A DNA stretch of 64,000 bases, taken from assembly GCF_014195505.1 (NCBI RefSeq), contig NZ_JACIBV010000001.1, positions 6,014,001 through 6,078,000 of the forward strand. Reading direction: 5' to 3'. Made by a program: the position numbers and the translations under genes. This DNA comes from Nonomuraea dietziae. GTDB lineage: Bacteria; Actinomycetota; Actinomycetes; Streptosporangiales; Streptosporangiaceae. Below are positions 49,096-58,940 of this stretch, piece by piece (positions within the stretch are counted from its first letter, which is position 1; each line of letters starts with the position of its first letter). Below the pieces are notes generated by a model that did no database searches, was not told the DNA's origin, and saw nothing but the letters and a program-made list of their open reading frames with translations.

Positions 49096-50757
49096 GTGCG
49101 CATATACCGTTTAGCGGCTTTCTCCTACTTAGCCATCACCCTCGGTTCGACCATCCTCAGCCTGGTGATCGGCACCGCGACACCCGCATGGCTGGTCACC
49201 ATGTGGTACCCGCCGGGCGAGATCATCGGGGCGTCCCCTCTGGTGCTGGGCGGGTTGCTGCTGCTCGGGCTGGTGAACTCGTGGATGGTGTGGCAGGTTC
49301 TGCGGGGACCCGCGCCTGTGGCCGTGCCGATGCGTCGGGCGGCCACGTGGCTACGGCTGCTGCTGTACGCCAACGTGATGTGGCTGCTGATCCCCTATGT
49401 CTTCCCAGACCTGGCCGAGATGGTCATCGGGCTGGCGCTCTGGGTGCCTGCTTTCGTGCTGCTCACGGTGGTGCTCACCGGGTCGGGTTGGCCCTTCCGA
49501 CTGGCTCTGCTCCTGCTCGGACTGGTGGAACCGGCCAGAACGCTAACGATCGGCCTGGTGGACGATCTGCGGCCTGTGCTCTTCGTGAGTCCGGCCTACC
49601 GAGCGACTGTCATGGCCGTGGGAGTGGCCACGTTCGTCATGATGGCGATGCTCCTGCTCGCTCAGCGACGCGACGGACGCTGGAGCCGAGCGACGCTCCT
49701 CATCGGTCTGGGCACGTTCGCGAGCGCGTTCCTGGTGGAGCTCGTCGACAGCCTGACGAGGGGCGGCACGATCGAGTCGATCGCCGAGGCGATGGACGTG
49801 CTCTACATCGTCTGGCTGGCGCGCACGGCGCATGAGCTGAACCGTGAGCCGAGGCAGAAGGCGGCTCTGCGCGTGCCCACAGCGGTCCCGGCCGTGGCCG
49901 CGCTCCTCCTGCTGATGGTCGTCGGACCCGAGTGCCGTCCCCATCTCACCTTCACCTGGCAGAGCGATGAGCTCATGGAATGCTGGGCGCCGTCGCAACC
50001 GCCACGTGTCGCGGACATCCCGGCCCACGAGCGCAATCGGGCCTACATGTGCAGCGTGAGCAAGCCGTCCGGTCTGCAGGTCTCGGACCGGGAACTGCTC
50101 GGCAGGGGCTGGGCCGCGTGCGCCAGGTTCGCGGCCGGGGAGCAGGCCAAGGCTCGGCCCGCGCTGCTCGCGCTGCTCTGCCCGGAGGTGATCGGACGGA
50201 GATATCCGGAGCTGTTGCTGTCGTCCGCTCAGATCGGCAGGCAGCAGGCAGAGAAGGAGAACATCGCGCGCAGACAGCGGGAGCGCGAGGCGCGGGAGGA
50301 GGACGCCAGGTGCCGCGACCCGTGGCCCGCGCTACGTACCCGATTCCAGGCGACCGCGTCCTACTACGACTGGGACAGCCAGCCCTACGGCATCTACGAC
50401 GCGGAAGCCGACACCGCGGAAGATTCCGAGGCGATCTGGAATGCGGAATCGTCCGGCATCATGGCAGCCAGCGGTCAGCTGGCCATGGTCTTCACACCCA
50501 GCCAGGACTGGGCGACCTGCGTCACGGCGAAGGCGCTGCGCTCGGCCCCGCCACCCCTGCGACGCAAAGGCTGGGACCAGGTGGTCGAGGCGGACATCGT
50601 CAGCGAATCGGGTCACCTGGTGATGCAGACGCTGTCGGCGAGCAAGGTGCGCTTCCCCAATCTCGCGCGCAGCGGTCCTGGCAGCTACCGGCTGCGCCTG
50701 TATACGCGTCCAGGCGTGGATCTCATCCTCATCTATCCGGCCCGGAGGGCGGCGTAG
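49096..50757 (+). CDS. Large membrane protein with extracytoplasmic domain
   Basis: 553 aa from a GTG. Eight or so helices in residues 1-275 (for example LAAFSYLAITLGSTILSLVIG, LVLGGLLLLGLVNSWMVWQVL, ALWVPAFVLLTVVLTGSGW, VAALLLLMVVG), then a soluble part of about 275 residues with six or so Cys and coiled-coil-like QQAEKENIARRQREREAREED. The end (GPGSYRLRLYTRPGVDLILIYPAR) is beta-rich. No family recognised. Confidence 0.65.
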   Translation: MRIYRLAAFSYLAITLGSTILSLVIGTATPAWLVTMWYPPGEIIGASPLVLGGLLLLGLVNSWMVWQVLRGPAPVAVPMRRAATWLRLLLYANVMWLLIPYVFPDLAEMVIGLALWVPAFVLLTVVLTGSGWPFRLALLLLGLVEPARTLTIGLVDDLRPVLFVSPAYRATVMAVGVATFVMMAMLLLAQRRDGRWSRATLLIGLGTFASAFLVELVDSLTRGGTIESIAEAMDVLYIVWLARTAHELNREPRQKAALRVPTAVPAVAALLLLMVVGPECRPHLTFTWQSDELMECWAPSQPPRVADIPAHERNRAYMCSVSKPSGLQVSDRELLGRGWAACARFAAGEQAKARPALLALLCPEVIGRRYPELLLSSAQIGRQQAEKENIARRQREREAREEDARCRDPWPALRTRFQATASYYDWDSQPYGIYDAEADTAEDSEAIWNAESSGIMAASGQLAMVFTPSQDWATCVTAKALRSAPPPLRRKGWDQVVEADIVSESGHLVMQTLSASKVRFPNLARSGPGSYRLRLYTRPGVDLILIYPARRAA

Positions 50758-50855
50758 CGATGGGCGGCGGCCGGTTACACCGATCCTCTACGGAGCACCG
50801 CACCGAGCGCTGGCGCCGCTCGCCGCCGCGAATGATCGCGACGGCGAGCGGCCCG

Positions 50856-51266
50856 TCAGTAGGTCTCGATGACGGTGGTGTTGTCGGCGTAGTTCCGCTC
50901 AACCGCCGAGGTGGTGACGGTGGCTTCCAGGTGGAACGGCCCACCTGCGGAGTCCTGCCGCTTGACCGTCACCTCGAAGAACTGCGGGAAGGAGCCGGAC
51001 GCCAGCTCGCAGGTCGCCCCGAAGTAGCCGAACTGGCATAGGGACGTCCCGTTCCGCACTCCGGTGATGATCTGGCCCGGGGAGACATAGAGGTCGAGCT
51101 TCACCAGTCCTACCCGGCCCTGTGCACCGACGCCCACGACGTAGGTGTCATAGGAGGCCGCCGAGCCGTTCACCCAGACATTCGCCTGCGTCTCGGCTTG
51201 GGCGGTGCTACTCATCATCGTCCCGGCGGCAAGAGCGGCAAGAGCGGTGATGACAAACTTCTTCAT
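50856..51266 (-). CDS. Secreted protein of unknown function
   Basis: 136 aa. Signal peptide MKKFVITALAALAAGTMMSSTAQAE; the mature part of about 112 residues has two Cys (SLCQFG, ATCELA) and a beta-rich pattern. No family. GGGAG precedes the ATG. It faces the convergent membrane-protein gene. Confidence 0.7.
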   Translation of the reverse strand: MKKFVITALAALAAGTMMSSTAQAETQANVWVNGSAASYDTYVVGVGAQGRVGLVKLDLYVSPGQIITGVRNGTSLCQFGYFGATCELASGSFPQFFEVTVKRQDSAGGPFHLEATVTTSAVERNYADNTTVIETY

Positions 51267-51739
51267 GAGAACTCCCGGTCAAAGATCCGGCCCGCACAGA
51301 CCGGAATGGTTGAGTGCGCATTTCGGCCATTCGCCGGGGCTCGGGACGCCGGGCACGCGGAGGCACCGGACCCCGTCTTTCATGTCTGTCTCCTCCGTGG
51401 TCGCGTTCTCTGACGACCAACAAGTTACGGAGACGGCACCGACGGGGAATCTGACGTGCTTAGGTACTTCCGCCCCACGCCTTCAGTACCTGGCCTGTCC
51501 GGAGCGGCGGGCAGAGCTGCGACGACCCCACATCGGCTCAGGCGGGCGACGCACACTGCGGCACAACCATGACCGACTCTACGAATGCGACCGGTGTATT
51601 TCACCGACGTGGATCGTCGATCGTCTGGACCATGTCCGGGAGCACGACAGGGTCAGGTCGTGCCTTCGCGCAGATCCTCGGGGCTGATCCGTAGGCCCCT
51701 CTGACGGCAGCCGGGGGAGGCCGGCGCCTGGTGCGACTC
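51267..51739. other. Intergenic stretch without a supported gene
   Basis: 473 nt. A plus-strand frame (51205-51687) has many rare-type residues and no conserved feature, so it is taken as chance. Promoter of the secreted gene lies at its left end. Confidence 0.4.
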
Positions 51740-52549
51740 CTACCTCTGCCACGCGCGGACGTAGTCCACCACCAGGTTCCCCACCGACCCCGGGGCGGGA
51801 GGCACCCCGTTGTACACGAAGTTGCTCACCACCAGGTTGACCGGGCTCGGCGGTCTGCCCTCCGCGTGACACACCTGCGCCCCGTCGATGTAGAAGTCCG
51901 TCCCCGACTCGTGGATGTCCGCCCCGTAGACGTGCATGCCGGCGCTCGGATCGAAACGGGGCGTGTGAATGCACCCCTGATGGTTTCCCCAGTGCGAGGA
52001 GAGATACAGGCGCTGGTGGTTGTCGGAGAAGTACTCGAAGACGTCCGTCTCAGCCCGCTGCCGGTGACCGGCCGCGTGCCAGGTCCAGAACGACGGCCAG
52101 AATCCCCTGGAGGAGGGAAGCGTCGCCCTGATCTCGATGTACCCGTATCTGAAGGTGTAGCCCTGGTGTCCGGTGGAGGTGATCAGGCAACTGGACCACT
52201 CGTAGTGGTGGCCTGACTCGGACCGGATGTCGTCGGGCCTGGCCGTGATGGTCAGCGCCCCGCCGGCCACGGAGCAGTTGCCCGGCTGGTCGAACTCCAT
52301 CTGCTTGCTGTTCGGGTTGCCGGTGCCGTACGGATTGTCGGACCAGTCCGACTCCGCCGTGGAGCGATGCTGCCACTTGGCCCCGTCAACGGCGGATCCA
52401 TGGAATTCGTCCTGGAACTTGAGGGTCCATCGCCCGCCGGGCCCGACAGGCTCGACGTCCCCCGGCGCCGAAAGCAAGACCGGGACCGTGTGCTCGGCAG
52501 TAGTTATGGTCAGGACCGACATCACTGCCAAGATTCGTAGCAACCACAT
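51740..52549 (-). CDS. Secreted GH16-family glycosidase
   Basis: 269 aa from ATG 52549 (AAAGGCGGG upstream; 52576 is an alternative). Signal WLLRILAVMSVLTITTA. Concanavalin-like domain: LKFQDEFHGSAVDGAKW, SGHHYEWSSCLIT, YGYIEIRATLPSSRGFWPSFW and the catalytic AETDVFEYF (ExDxxE: nucleophile and acid/base Glu), then HVYGADIHES. GH16 enzymes cleave beta-1,3/1,4-glucans, agar or related polymers; substrate cannot be read here. Confidence 0.88.
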   Translation of the reverse strand: MWLLRILAVMSVLTITTAEHTVPVLLSAPGDVEPVGPGGRWTLKFQDEFHGSAVDGAKWQHRSTAESDWSDNPYGTGNPNSKQMEFDQPGNCSVAGGALTITARPDDIRSESGHHYEWSSCLITSTGHQGYTFRYGYIEIRATLPSSRGFWPSFWTWHAAGHRQRAETDVFEYFSDNHQRLYLSSHWGNHQGCIHTPRFDPSAGMHVYGADIHESGTDFYIDGAQVCHAEGRPPSPVNLVVSNFVYNGVPPAPGSVGNLVVDYVRAWQR

Positions 52550-52816
52550 GGTTCCCGCCTTTCTCAGGCAATTCATTGATTCATCGCCCAAGGGGGAAAC
52601 CTGTGTCGGCACTCTCCGTGCGGTCTGTTTGCCATGCGGACAAGTGCCAGCAAACCTCTTTAGCCTGTAGGTATGGCTCTTTAGTGTCCGATTGGCATCA
52701 ATGCCTGGCCGATCGGGGCATGTTTCGCCCTGACGGCGACAGGAAAGGAGCCAGACGTGTGAACGCCTGGGCAGGGCGCCCGTCTCACCGCCCTGCCCGT
52801 CGGCGCCGCACAGCCG

Positions 52817-53269
52817 TCAGCCGATCTCGGCGCCGTACACGTGGTCGACCGTCATCGTCATGAGCACCCGACGGTCGGACACCATCACCGACCGGTACTC
52901 GTCCCAGTCCGGGTGCTCACCGGAGGCGATGCGGTAGTAGTCCACCAGCGCCTCGACCTCGGGACCATGGGGGTCGGTGCCCGGCCCGGTCAGTGTGGCC
53001 GTGCCCTCGGCGGTGGCCCACGCCAGGCCGTCGGAGCTGGTGACCTCCAGCGCGGCACGTGAGTCCCTGCGCAGGTTCGCCGTCTTGGCCGCTCCCTCGT
53101 TCATCGAGACGTAGATGACGTCGGCCTCCTGGTCGTAGTAGGGCATGACGGGGGAGAGCTGGGGGCGGCCGTCCCTCTTGATCGTCGCGAGGACGCCGAG
53201 CCGGCTCTCCGCCAGAAGTGTGCGAGGGTCGAACGAGGTGGCGGTCACGGCAGGATGCCGGCCGGTCAT
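52817..53269 (-). CDS. PPOX-class F420/FMN-dependent split-barrel protein
   Basis: 150 aa from ATG 53269. RTLLAESRLGVLATIKRDGRPQLSPVMPYYD and IYVSMNEGAAKTANLRRDSRAALEVTSSDGL are the family strands, as in F420-dependent oxidoreductases with a TIGR-type PPOX fold. The start overlaps the repaired stop of the imine-reductase-like gene (ATGA), so both form one operon regulated by the divergent MerR-type gene. Confidence 0.88.
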   Translation of the reverse strand: MTGRHPAVTATSFDPRTLLAESRLGVLATIKRDGRPQLSPVMPYYDQEADVIYVSMNEGAAKTANLRRDSRAALEVTSSDGLAWATAEGTATLTGPGTDPHGPEVEALVDYYRIASGEHPDWDEYRSVMVSDRRVLMTMTVDHVYGAEIG

Positions 53270-54199
53270 GAGTGCTCGGCTGAAGGCTTGCGGAACTGCT
53301 CGATCATCGCCGCGTAGCTGTACCCGCCGTGCCCCGCGGCCACGGCCCCGGTCGGTCAGAGCCTTGACGAACCTCGGCAGCTCGGCGGTGACCCCCAGGA
53401 ACTCGCTCTCGTGGATGAGATGCTCCATCGAGGCCAGGTGGGTGTCGATGGTGGCGTCGAGGGCCGGGTACGCGCCGTCGTCGATCTGCTGCGCGTAACC
53501 GGACACCCAGTCGGCCACGGTCGTGATCCCCGCCTTCGCCAGCGGGGCGAACGTGGTGGCGTCCACCCCGGCGGCACCGAGCAGGGCCGCACCCTGGAGA
53601 AAGCCGTTCAGAACGTTCCACATCAGGCTCAGAATGGCCACGTCGTACAGCGACGACAGGCCGTGGTCCTCGCCAAGGTACGTCGCTCCCTCGCCGAGGC
53701 TCCTCAGAACCGGGGCGTGCAGGTCGAAGGCCGACTGCGGCCCGCTGTAGAGGATGAGGGCGTCCGCCGTGCCGATGGCGGGAGGGATCGCCATGATCGC
53801 GCCGTCCAGATAGGTGGCGCCCTGCCGCCCCGCCCACTCGGCGCTCTCACGGGCCGCCCGCGACGTGCCCGAGGTCAGGTTCACCACCACCCGGCCGTCG
53901 AGGATCTCGCCCAAGGGGTCGAGGAGGTCGTGCGCGGCGTCGTAGTCCGAGACACAGACGATCATCAGCGGGCTGGCGGCGACGGCGTCGCCGACCGAGT
54001 CGGCGAGCTTCGCGCCCTGGGCGACGAGGTCTTCGGCCTTCGCGGCCGTGCGGTTCCACACGGTCGTGGGGTGCCCGCCGCGCAGGAACGCTCCAGCCAG
54101 CGCCTGGCCCATCAGTCCCAGGCCGATGACCGTCACGGGAGTGTGGTCGGCGTCGAGATTCGGCATTTTCTGCTCACTCAAGGTGTTGTTGGAGGTCAT
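53266..54199 (-). pseudogene. Imine reductase-like NAD(P)-binding protein, one frameshift
   Basis: N-terminal Rossmann fold VTVIGLGLMGQALAGAFLRGGHPTTVWNRT, then VVVNLTSGTSRAARESAEWA and YLDGAIMAIPPAIGTADALILYSG: the 6-phosphogluconate-dehydrogenase-like/imine-reductase family. The frame breaks near 53348, after RFVKALTDR; in the neighbouring frame AVAAGHGGYSYAAMIEQFRKPSAEHS follows and stops in ATGA overlap with the next gene. The interval is 934 nt, one base in excess. The conserved coupling argues for a sequence error or recent event. About 310 aa when repaired. Start may also be 54166. Confidence 0.85.
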
Positions 54200-54207
54200 G
54201 GCAGAAT

Positions 54208-54238
54208 CATCAACCTTCACACCGATATGAAGGTCAAG
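54208..54238. promoter_or_regulatory. MerR-type divergent operator/promoter
   Basis: Dyad ACCTTCA-N8-TGAAGGT at 54213-54234. On the minus strand TTGACC (54238-54233) is followed by a 19-bp spacer holding the dyad and TGATGA (54213-54208). The long spacer is the MerR hallmark. The ATG at 54199 would make an almost leaderless transcript. Confidence 0.6.
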
Positions 54239-54658
54239 GAGGAAGCGGGCGTGCTGATCGGGGAGCTGAGCCGGCGGACCGGAGTCCATGCACATCAGCT
54301 GCGTTACTACGAGGCCCAGGGCCTGCTCGAGCCCGACCGCGGAGCCAACGGCTACCGCGAGTACACCGACGACGCCGTCCTCACCGTGGGTCAGATCAGG
54401 AACCTGCTCGAAGCAGGGCTGTCGACCCAGGAGATCGCGTACATGCTGCCCTGCGCCATCGGCGCGGCTCCGGACTTCGAGTCCTGCCCCGAGCTGCTGG
54501 ACCTCCTGCGGGCGCGTCTGCACGGGCTGGACGAGCACATCGACACGCTCGCCCGCTCCCGCCAGGCCCTCCATGACTACATCGCCTCCACCGAGCAGCG
54601 TGTGTCGCACCGCTATCCGGCGTGCGACGCCGCCACCCTGGAGCCCACACCCGCGTGA
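54227..54658 (+). CDS. MerR-family regulator
   Basis: 143 aa from ATG 54227. VLIGELSRRTGVHAHQLRYYEAQGLLEPDRGANGYREYTDDAV is the MerR winged helix, followed by a coiled dimer helix (HGLDEHIDTLARSRQALHDYI). It has Cys at LPCAI, SCPEL and PACDA, which could sense a ligand or metal. Divergent from the imine-reductase/PPOX operon across a MerR-like operator. Confidence 0.9.
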   Translation: MKVKEEAGVLIGELSRRTGVHAHQLRYYEAQGLLEPDRGANGYREYTDDAVLTVGQIRNLLEAGLSTQEIAYMLPCAIGAAPDFESCPELLDLLRARLHGLDEHIDTLARSRQALHDYIASTEQRVSHRYPACDAATLEPTPA

Positions 54659-54734
54659 CCGCGCCCTGGGCCTGAAGGCCTCCGCGCGTCGGGATCGTCG
54701 CCGCGGTGGTGCCCCTGTCGGCACCACCGGTCCG

Positions 54735-55736
54735 TCATCCGGTGACCGTTCTCTCCGGGACGGGGCCGGCCGCGCAGTGCCGGACTCCGAGCAGCGGGAC
54801 GGCGGCGGCGAGCGCGGCCACGGTGGCCAGGGCCGCTCCTGGGAGCAGGGCCGACGGCGTGGACAGGGAGCCACTGAGGCGGATGAACCACTCGACCGGC
54901 GCTTCCAGCAGGTCCCCCAGCGCGCCCGCCAGCCCGGTGATCACGAGCAGCAGGCCGCACACCCTGCCGAGCAGCCGGTCGGGCGTGATCGCCTGACGGT
55001 GGCTGAGCAGCGCGATGGCAGCGACGATCGTCCCTGTCAACGGGGCCACCTTTCCGATCGCGTACCAGAGATGCCCGTGGTCCGTGCCGGACAGCGCGAG
55101 CAGCAGGGTGAACGGCTGGCTCACCAGCACGGCTGACCAGGCCAGCCGGAAGGCGCCAAGCCGCCGGTGGAGCAGGAGGGCCAGCAACGCCCCCAGAAGG
55201 GCCACGCCGTAGCTCGACGCCATGCTCGACCACCAGATGTACTCACCCAACGGCATGTCCATCGCGGACAGGTCGATCACCACGTCCAGCGCCTTATCCG
55301 CCACCTCGTCGGCGAGCTCTGCCAACAGCGCCGACAACCCCAGGTAGGCGGCGATCGCCCGCAGCACCGGCTGCTTCACGGCGAAGCCGATCCCCTCCGC
55401 CATCTCCCGCCATATCCCCGCTCGGGGCGGCGGCGGCTCCTCGATGGCGCCGACGCCGAGGAACAGCAACGCCGCCGCCGGCAGCGACACGGTGACGATG
55501 ACCAGGAACACGAACTCGTCCCGCTCCCACGCGGAGGGCACCGCCAACGCCAGAGCGAGTAACAGCGCCTGCGGCAATACCGACAGCAAGGCGTTAGCCG
55601 GAACCAGGCGCTTCCGCCCGACGATGGACGGCAGGTAGGCGTCCTGGGCGACCGGTGCCCCCGCCGCCAGGGCGGTCGTCACCATGACGATCGCGACGAC
55701 GTGCGGCATGCCGGGCGTGCCCAGGGCGTCGACCAC
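54735..55736 (-). pseudogene. MFS transporter lacking its N-terminal part
   Basis: 333 aa from a GTG. The sequence starts inside a typical MFS exporter (AQDAYLPSIVGRKRLVPANALLSVLPQALLL) and has roughly eight helices. The first 80-100 residues, with helices 1-3 and the A motif, are missing; only 43 nt separate it from the upstream gene. Likely a deletion remnant, unless it functions as a half-size protein. Confidence 0.6.
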
Positions 55737-55779
55737 CGTAAGGGCTCGGCGCGACCGCCGTGCCGGACGGCCGGCGGGT

Positions 55780-56184
55780 TCAGGCGGGCTGTCGCGGGGT
55801 GACGGTGGTCATGCGGCGCAGGCCGATGAACTCCATCGTCGCGTAGATCGCGACCACCAGCGCTCCCACCAGCAGGAAGGCGACCCCCAGGCCGGTGAGC
55901 GGGATGACGTCGGTGAAGGCGAGCAGCACGAGCGCCGCACCCGACGCCGCGTTGCCCACGACGACGAAGGCCGCATAACGCGCAGGGATCTGCGGGTATC
56001 CGGCGATGAGGCCCAGGGCGGCCGCCCCACCCAGCATGGCGACCCCGAACGGGATGGACCAGGCGGTCGGCAGCCCGAGCGGCTCGCTGAGCGCCGTGCT
56101 CGCCACGAGCATGACCACGCCGAAGACGGCCGTGCTCCAGCCGTCGATCCGCAGGGTGGTGCGCAGGAAGGTGTCAGCCGTCAT
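55780..56184 (-). CDS. Four-helix membrane protein
   Basis: 134 aa from ATG 56184. Helices: GWSTAVFGVVMLVASTALSEP, WSIPFGVAMLGGAAALGLIAGY, YAAFVVVGNAASGAALVLLAF and LGVAFLLVGALVVAIYATMEFIGL. Common small actinobacterial membrane family without named role. Divergent from the XRE regulator, likely its target. Confidence 0.75.
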   Translation of the reverse strand: MTADTFLRTTLRIDGWSTAVFGVVMLVASTALSEPLGLPTAWSIPFGVAMLGGAAALGLIAGYPQIPARYAAFVVVGNAASGAALVLLAFTDVIPLTGLGVAFLLVGALVVAIYATMEFIGLRRMTTVTPRQPA

Positions 56185-56314
56185 CCCGGTCTCCTCAGTC
56201 GGTGGGCGAGCCGTACCGGCCCTGGTCACAGAACCTTTCACCGGCGAGGTCATCGACTCAATGACGTCAGAGGTCATGGTGGAGGGAACCGGAGCGGGTC
56301 GTATCCTCCAGGGC

Positions 56315-57130
56315 ATGAAAGTGGAGCAGCCGTCCAGGGTCGGCGTCCTGCTGCGCGAGTGGCGGCAGCGCCGCAGGCTCAGCCAGCTCGATCTCGCCAA
56401 CCTGGCCGACACCTCCGCGCGGCACCTGTCGTACGTCGAGACGGGTCGCGCGCAGCCGAGCCGTGCGATGGTGCTGCGCCTGTCGGAGGCGCTGGACATC
56501 CCGTTGCGTGAGCGCAACACCCTGCTCCTGGCCGCGGACTACGCGCCCGCCTACAGGGAGAGCGGGCTCGACGAGGAGTACATGTCCTCGATCAGGGCCG
56601 CGATCGACACCATGCTGACCGCGCACGAGCCGTATCCCGCCGTTCTGGTCGACCGCCTGTGGAACGTGCTGGCGGGGAACAGGGCCATGGCCGTCCTCAT
56701 GGACGGCATACCGCCGCACCTCCTGGAGCCGCGGCCGAACGTGTTCCGGCTGGCCCTGCACCCGGACGGCCTGGCCTCCCGGCTGGCCAACCTGGGCGAA
56801 GTCCGTACGCTCTTCCTCCAGCGCCTGCTGCGTCAGGTCAACGCCACGGGAGACGAGGCGCTGCGCTCGCTCTACGACGAGGTGCGCCGGTATCCCGCGC
56901 CCATGGGCGGGGAGACGGAGGGGCCCGGCGAGGGTGAGCACGGGCCGAGCCCGATCCAGGTGCCGTTGAGGATCCGCACCCCCTACGGAGAGCTGTCGAT
57001 GTTCAGCACCATGGCCACCTTCGGCGCACCGGCCGATGTGACGCTGTCGGAGCTGGCGATCGAGCTGTTCTATCCCCTCGACGAGTTCAGCACCAAGGCG
57101 CTCCACGCCCTGGGGGAGTGGTCCTCCTAG
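56315..57130 (+). CDS. XRE regulator with MmyB-like ligand-binding domain
   Basis: 271 aa from ATG 56315. HTH: VGVLLREWRQRRRLSQLDLANLADTSARHLSYVETGRAQPSR. The rest is the MmyB-type PAS-like pocket (PAVLVDRLWNVLAGNRAMAVLM, LFYPLDEFSTKALHALGEW), known in related proteins to bind fatty acids. Divergent from the four-helix membrane protein; the interval contains TGACGTCA and the direct repeat GAGGTCAT, possible operators. Confidence 0.9.
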   Translation: MKVEQPSRVGVLLREWRQRRRLSQLDLANLADTSARHLSYVETGRAQPSRAMVLRLSEALDIPLRERNTLLLAADYAPAYRESGLDEEYMSSIRAAIDTMLTAHEPYPAVLVDRLWNVLAGNRAMAVLMDGIPPHLLEPRPNVFRLALHPDGLASRLANLGEVRTLFLQRLLRQVNATGDEALRSLYDEVRRYPAPMGGETEGPGEGEHGPSPIQVPLRIRTPYGELSMFSTMATFGAPADVTLSELAIELFYPLDEFSTKALHALGEWSS

Positions 57131-57165
57131 CGTCGTCCCGCAGGCCCTGCCGGGAAGGGACGGGC

Positions 57166-57957
57166 CTAGTTGTACCTGTACAGCCTGGTGGCGACCTCGT
57201 CCTCACCGTCGAAGACCGAGGCGCGGTACATGCTCACACGCAGATCACCGTGCTCTGCCTTGCCGCACGTGTTCGACCCGGCCAACTGCTGGATCTCGAA
57301 GCGCGCCGAGGGGTCGCCGTCCACGAAGTACTCCGCCCGCGCCTGATGCGTGTCAGCTCCCGTGTCACACGCGAACACGAACGTGTTCTTCCCGCCGAAG
57401 CACACGCTGGCGGCGCCCTTGGTCGAGGCGCAGACCTTCGACCTGGCCTGGGCGGCGGCCGGGGTCACGTGGGTCTCCCTCTTGACGGGGTACTTGGTGA
57501 CGTCGCGGACCGTCTTCCACCGGCTGACCTTGATCAGCCGGTTGCCGTTGTACACGGCCGCCCTGAACGTGACGCTCTTGCCGATCTCCCTGCTTCCCTT
57601 GATCTCGCCCTCGCGCCCGAGGTTGTGGATGACGTACTTCGTACCGAGGTAACCGTTCAGGTAGTACTCGACCGCGGGGTGGAGCCTGTCGTTCTTGGTG
57701 TCCTCGATCGTGACACCGGGCCTGTCGCTCTCGTCAGGGCCCACACAGGCCGTCGCGCCCTTGACGCGGACGCACTCGGCGTCCTCTTCGGCCTTCACCG
57801 GCCTCCCGCCGGCAGGCACCCCGGTAACGGCGGGTACGGCGACGGAGGGGGCGGGCGCCTTCGCGGCGGGCCTGGCCACTTTCGCCGCCGCCCCTTCAAC
57901 GCTGAACGCGGCGGTCAGTGTCACGGCCACCGCTATGAGTGTGCGTCCTAGCACCAC
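57166..57957 (-). CDS. Secreted protein of unknown function
   Basis: 263 aa from a GTG (a second GTG follows). Signal peptide MVLGRTLIAVAVTLTAAFSVEGAAA, then an Ala/Pro-rich linker and a mature region with six Cys (AECVRV, TACVGP, KVCAST, SVCFGG, FACDTG, NTCGKA), likely three disulfides. Two repeats of a RxAVYNG / RASVFDG type suggest duplicated beta domains. No family recognised. Confidence 0.65.
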   Translation of the reverse strand: MVLGRTLIAVAVTLTAAFSVEGAAAKVARPAAKAPAPSVAVPAVTGVPAGGRPVKAEEDAECVRVKGATACVGPDESDRPGVTIEDTKNDRLHPAVEYYLNGYLGTKYVIHNLGREGEIKGSREIGKSVTFRAAVYNGNRLIKVSRWKTVRDVTKYPVKRETHVTPAAAQARSKVCASTKGAASVCFGGKNTFVFACDTGADTHQARAEYFVDGDPSARFEIQQLAGSNTCGKAEHGDLRVSMYRASVFDGEDEVATRLYRYN

Positions 57958-58127
57958 TTGTTCTCTCCAAGCTCAGGAGTCACAGGGCTGTTGCCAGGGT
58001 GTGACGCGTCAATTGCCGCAAAGGTTCGGATCGATGGGAAATTTCGCCGATATGTGAGGATGAAAGGCCTCTTGACCTGCCGTGAGACGATGAAAAGAAG
58101 GGGAATCGCTCCGAAGGGAGCAACAGG

Positions 58128-58874
58128 ATGGACACCACCGTGGCGGAGGTTGCGCCAGATATATACCGGTTGTCAACTTTCATCCCTGATGCCGGGATCA
58201 TGTTCAACCAATATCTCGTCGACGCGGAAGAACCGCTGCTCTTCCACACCGGGCTGCGGGGGCTGTTCCCGCTGGTGTCGGCGGCGGTGGAGCGCGTGAT
58301 GCCGGTCGAGCGGCTGCGCTGGGTCACCTTCGGTCACCTCGAGGCCGACGAGTGCGGATCGATGAACTCCTGGCTCGCCGCCGCGCCCCACGCGCAGATC
58401 GCGCACGGCGCCTTGGGCTGTCTGGTGTCCGTCAACGACCTCGCGGACCGGCCGCCCAGGCCGCTGGCCGACGGCGAGGTCATGGACCTGGGCGGCAAGC
58501 GGATGCGGCGGATCGAGACCCCGCACGTGCCGCACGGCTGGGACGCCGGCCTGTTCTTCGAGGAGGCCACGGGCACCCTGCTCTGCGGTGACCTGTTCAC
58601 CTCGATGGGGGAGTCCCCCGCGGTCACCGACGTGGAGATCGTCAGCCCTGCCCTGGCGGCCGAGGACACCTTCGGCGCGACCTGCCTGACCCCGGGAACC
58701 GGCCCCACCATGCGCGCGCTGGCCGACCTGGAACCGAGCGCGCTGTGCCTCATGCACGGACCCACCTACCGTGGGGACGGCGGGGCGGCGTTGCGTGACC
58801 TCGCGGGCGCCTACGAGGAGCGGCTCGCCGCCGAGGGCGTCCGCCTCCACGGCCCCGTCACGCCGTCCGTCTAG
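58128..58874 (+). CDS. MBL-fold oxidoreductase-like protein (ODP type)
   Basis: 248 aa. The di-iron/zinc motif HLEADECGSMN (HxExD), later CGDLFTSMGESP and a C-terminal LCLMHGPTYRG match the oxygen-binding/flavodiiron-type metallo-beta-lactamase fold. No flavodoxin domain is fused, so it is a stand-alone ODP protein, perhaps an oxygen or NO sensor/reductase. GGGAG precedes the ATG. Confidence 0.85.
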   Translation: MDTTVAEVAPDIYRLSTFIPDAGIMFNQYLVDAEEPLLFHTGLRGLFPLVSAAVERVMPVERLRWVTFGHLEADECGSMNSWLAAAPHAQIAHGALGCLVSVNDLADRPPRPLADGEVMDLGGKRMRRIETPHVPHGWDAGLFFEEATGTLLCGDLFTSMGESPAVTDVEIVSPALAAEDTFGATCLTPGTGPTMRALADLEPSALCLMHGPTYRGDGGAALRDLAGAYEERLAAEGVRLHGPVTPSV

Positions 58875-58892
58875 GTCGGGGGCGCAATGGAA

Positions 58893-58927
58893 AAGGCCAC
58901 CGCCGGTGTGTCACCGGCGGTGGCCTT
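58893..58927. terminator. Bidirectional terminator
   Basis: Perfect 16-bp arms AAGGCCACCGCCGGTG and CACCGGCGGTGGCCTT with a 3-nt loop, located between two convergent genes. Confidence 0.9.
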
Positions 58928-58940
58928 CAAGAGAGGTGGG

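Noticed and set aside
51205..51687. Plus-strand 160-codon frame overlapping the secreted protein gene start
   Set aside because: Overlaps a gene with a clear signal peptide and shows no conserved pattern.
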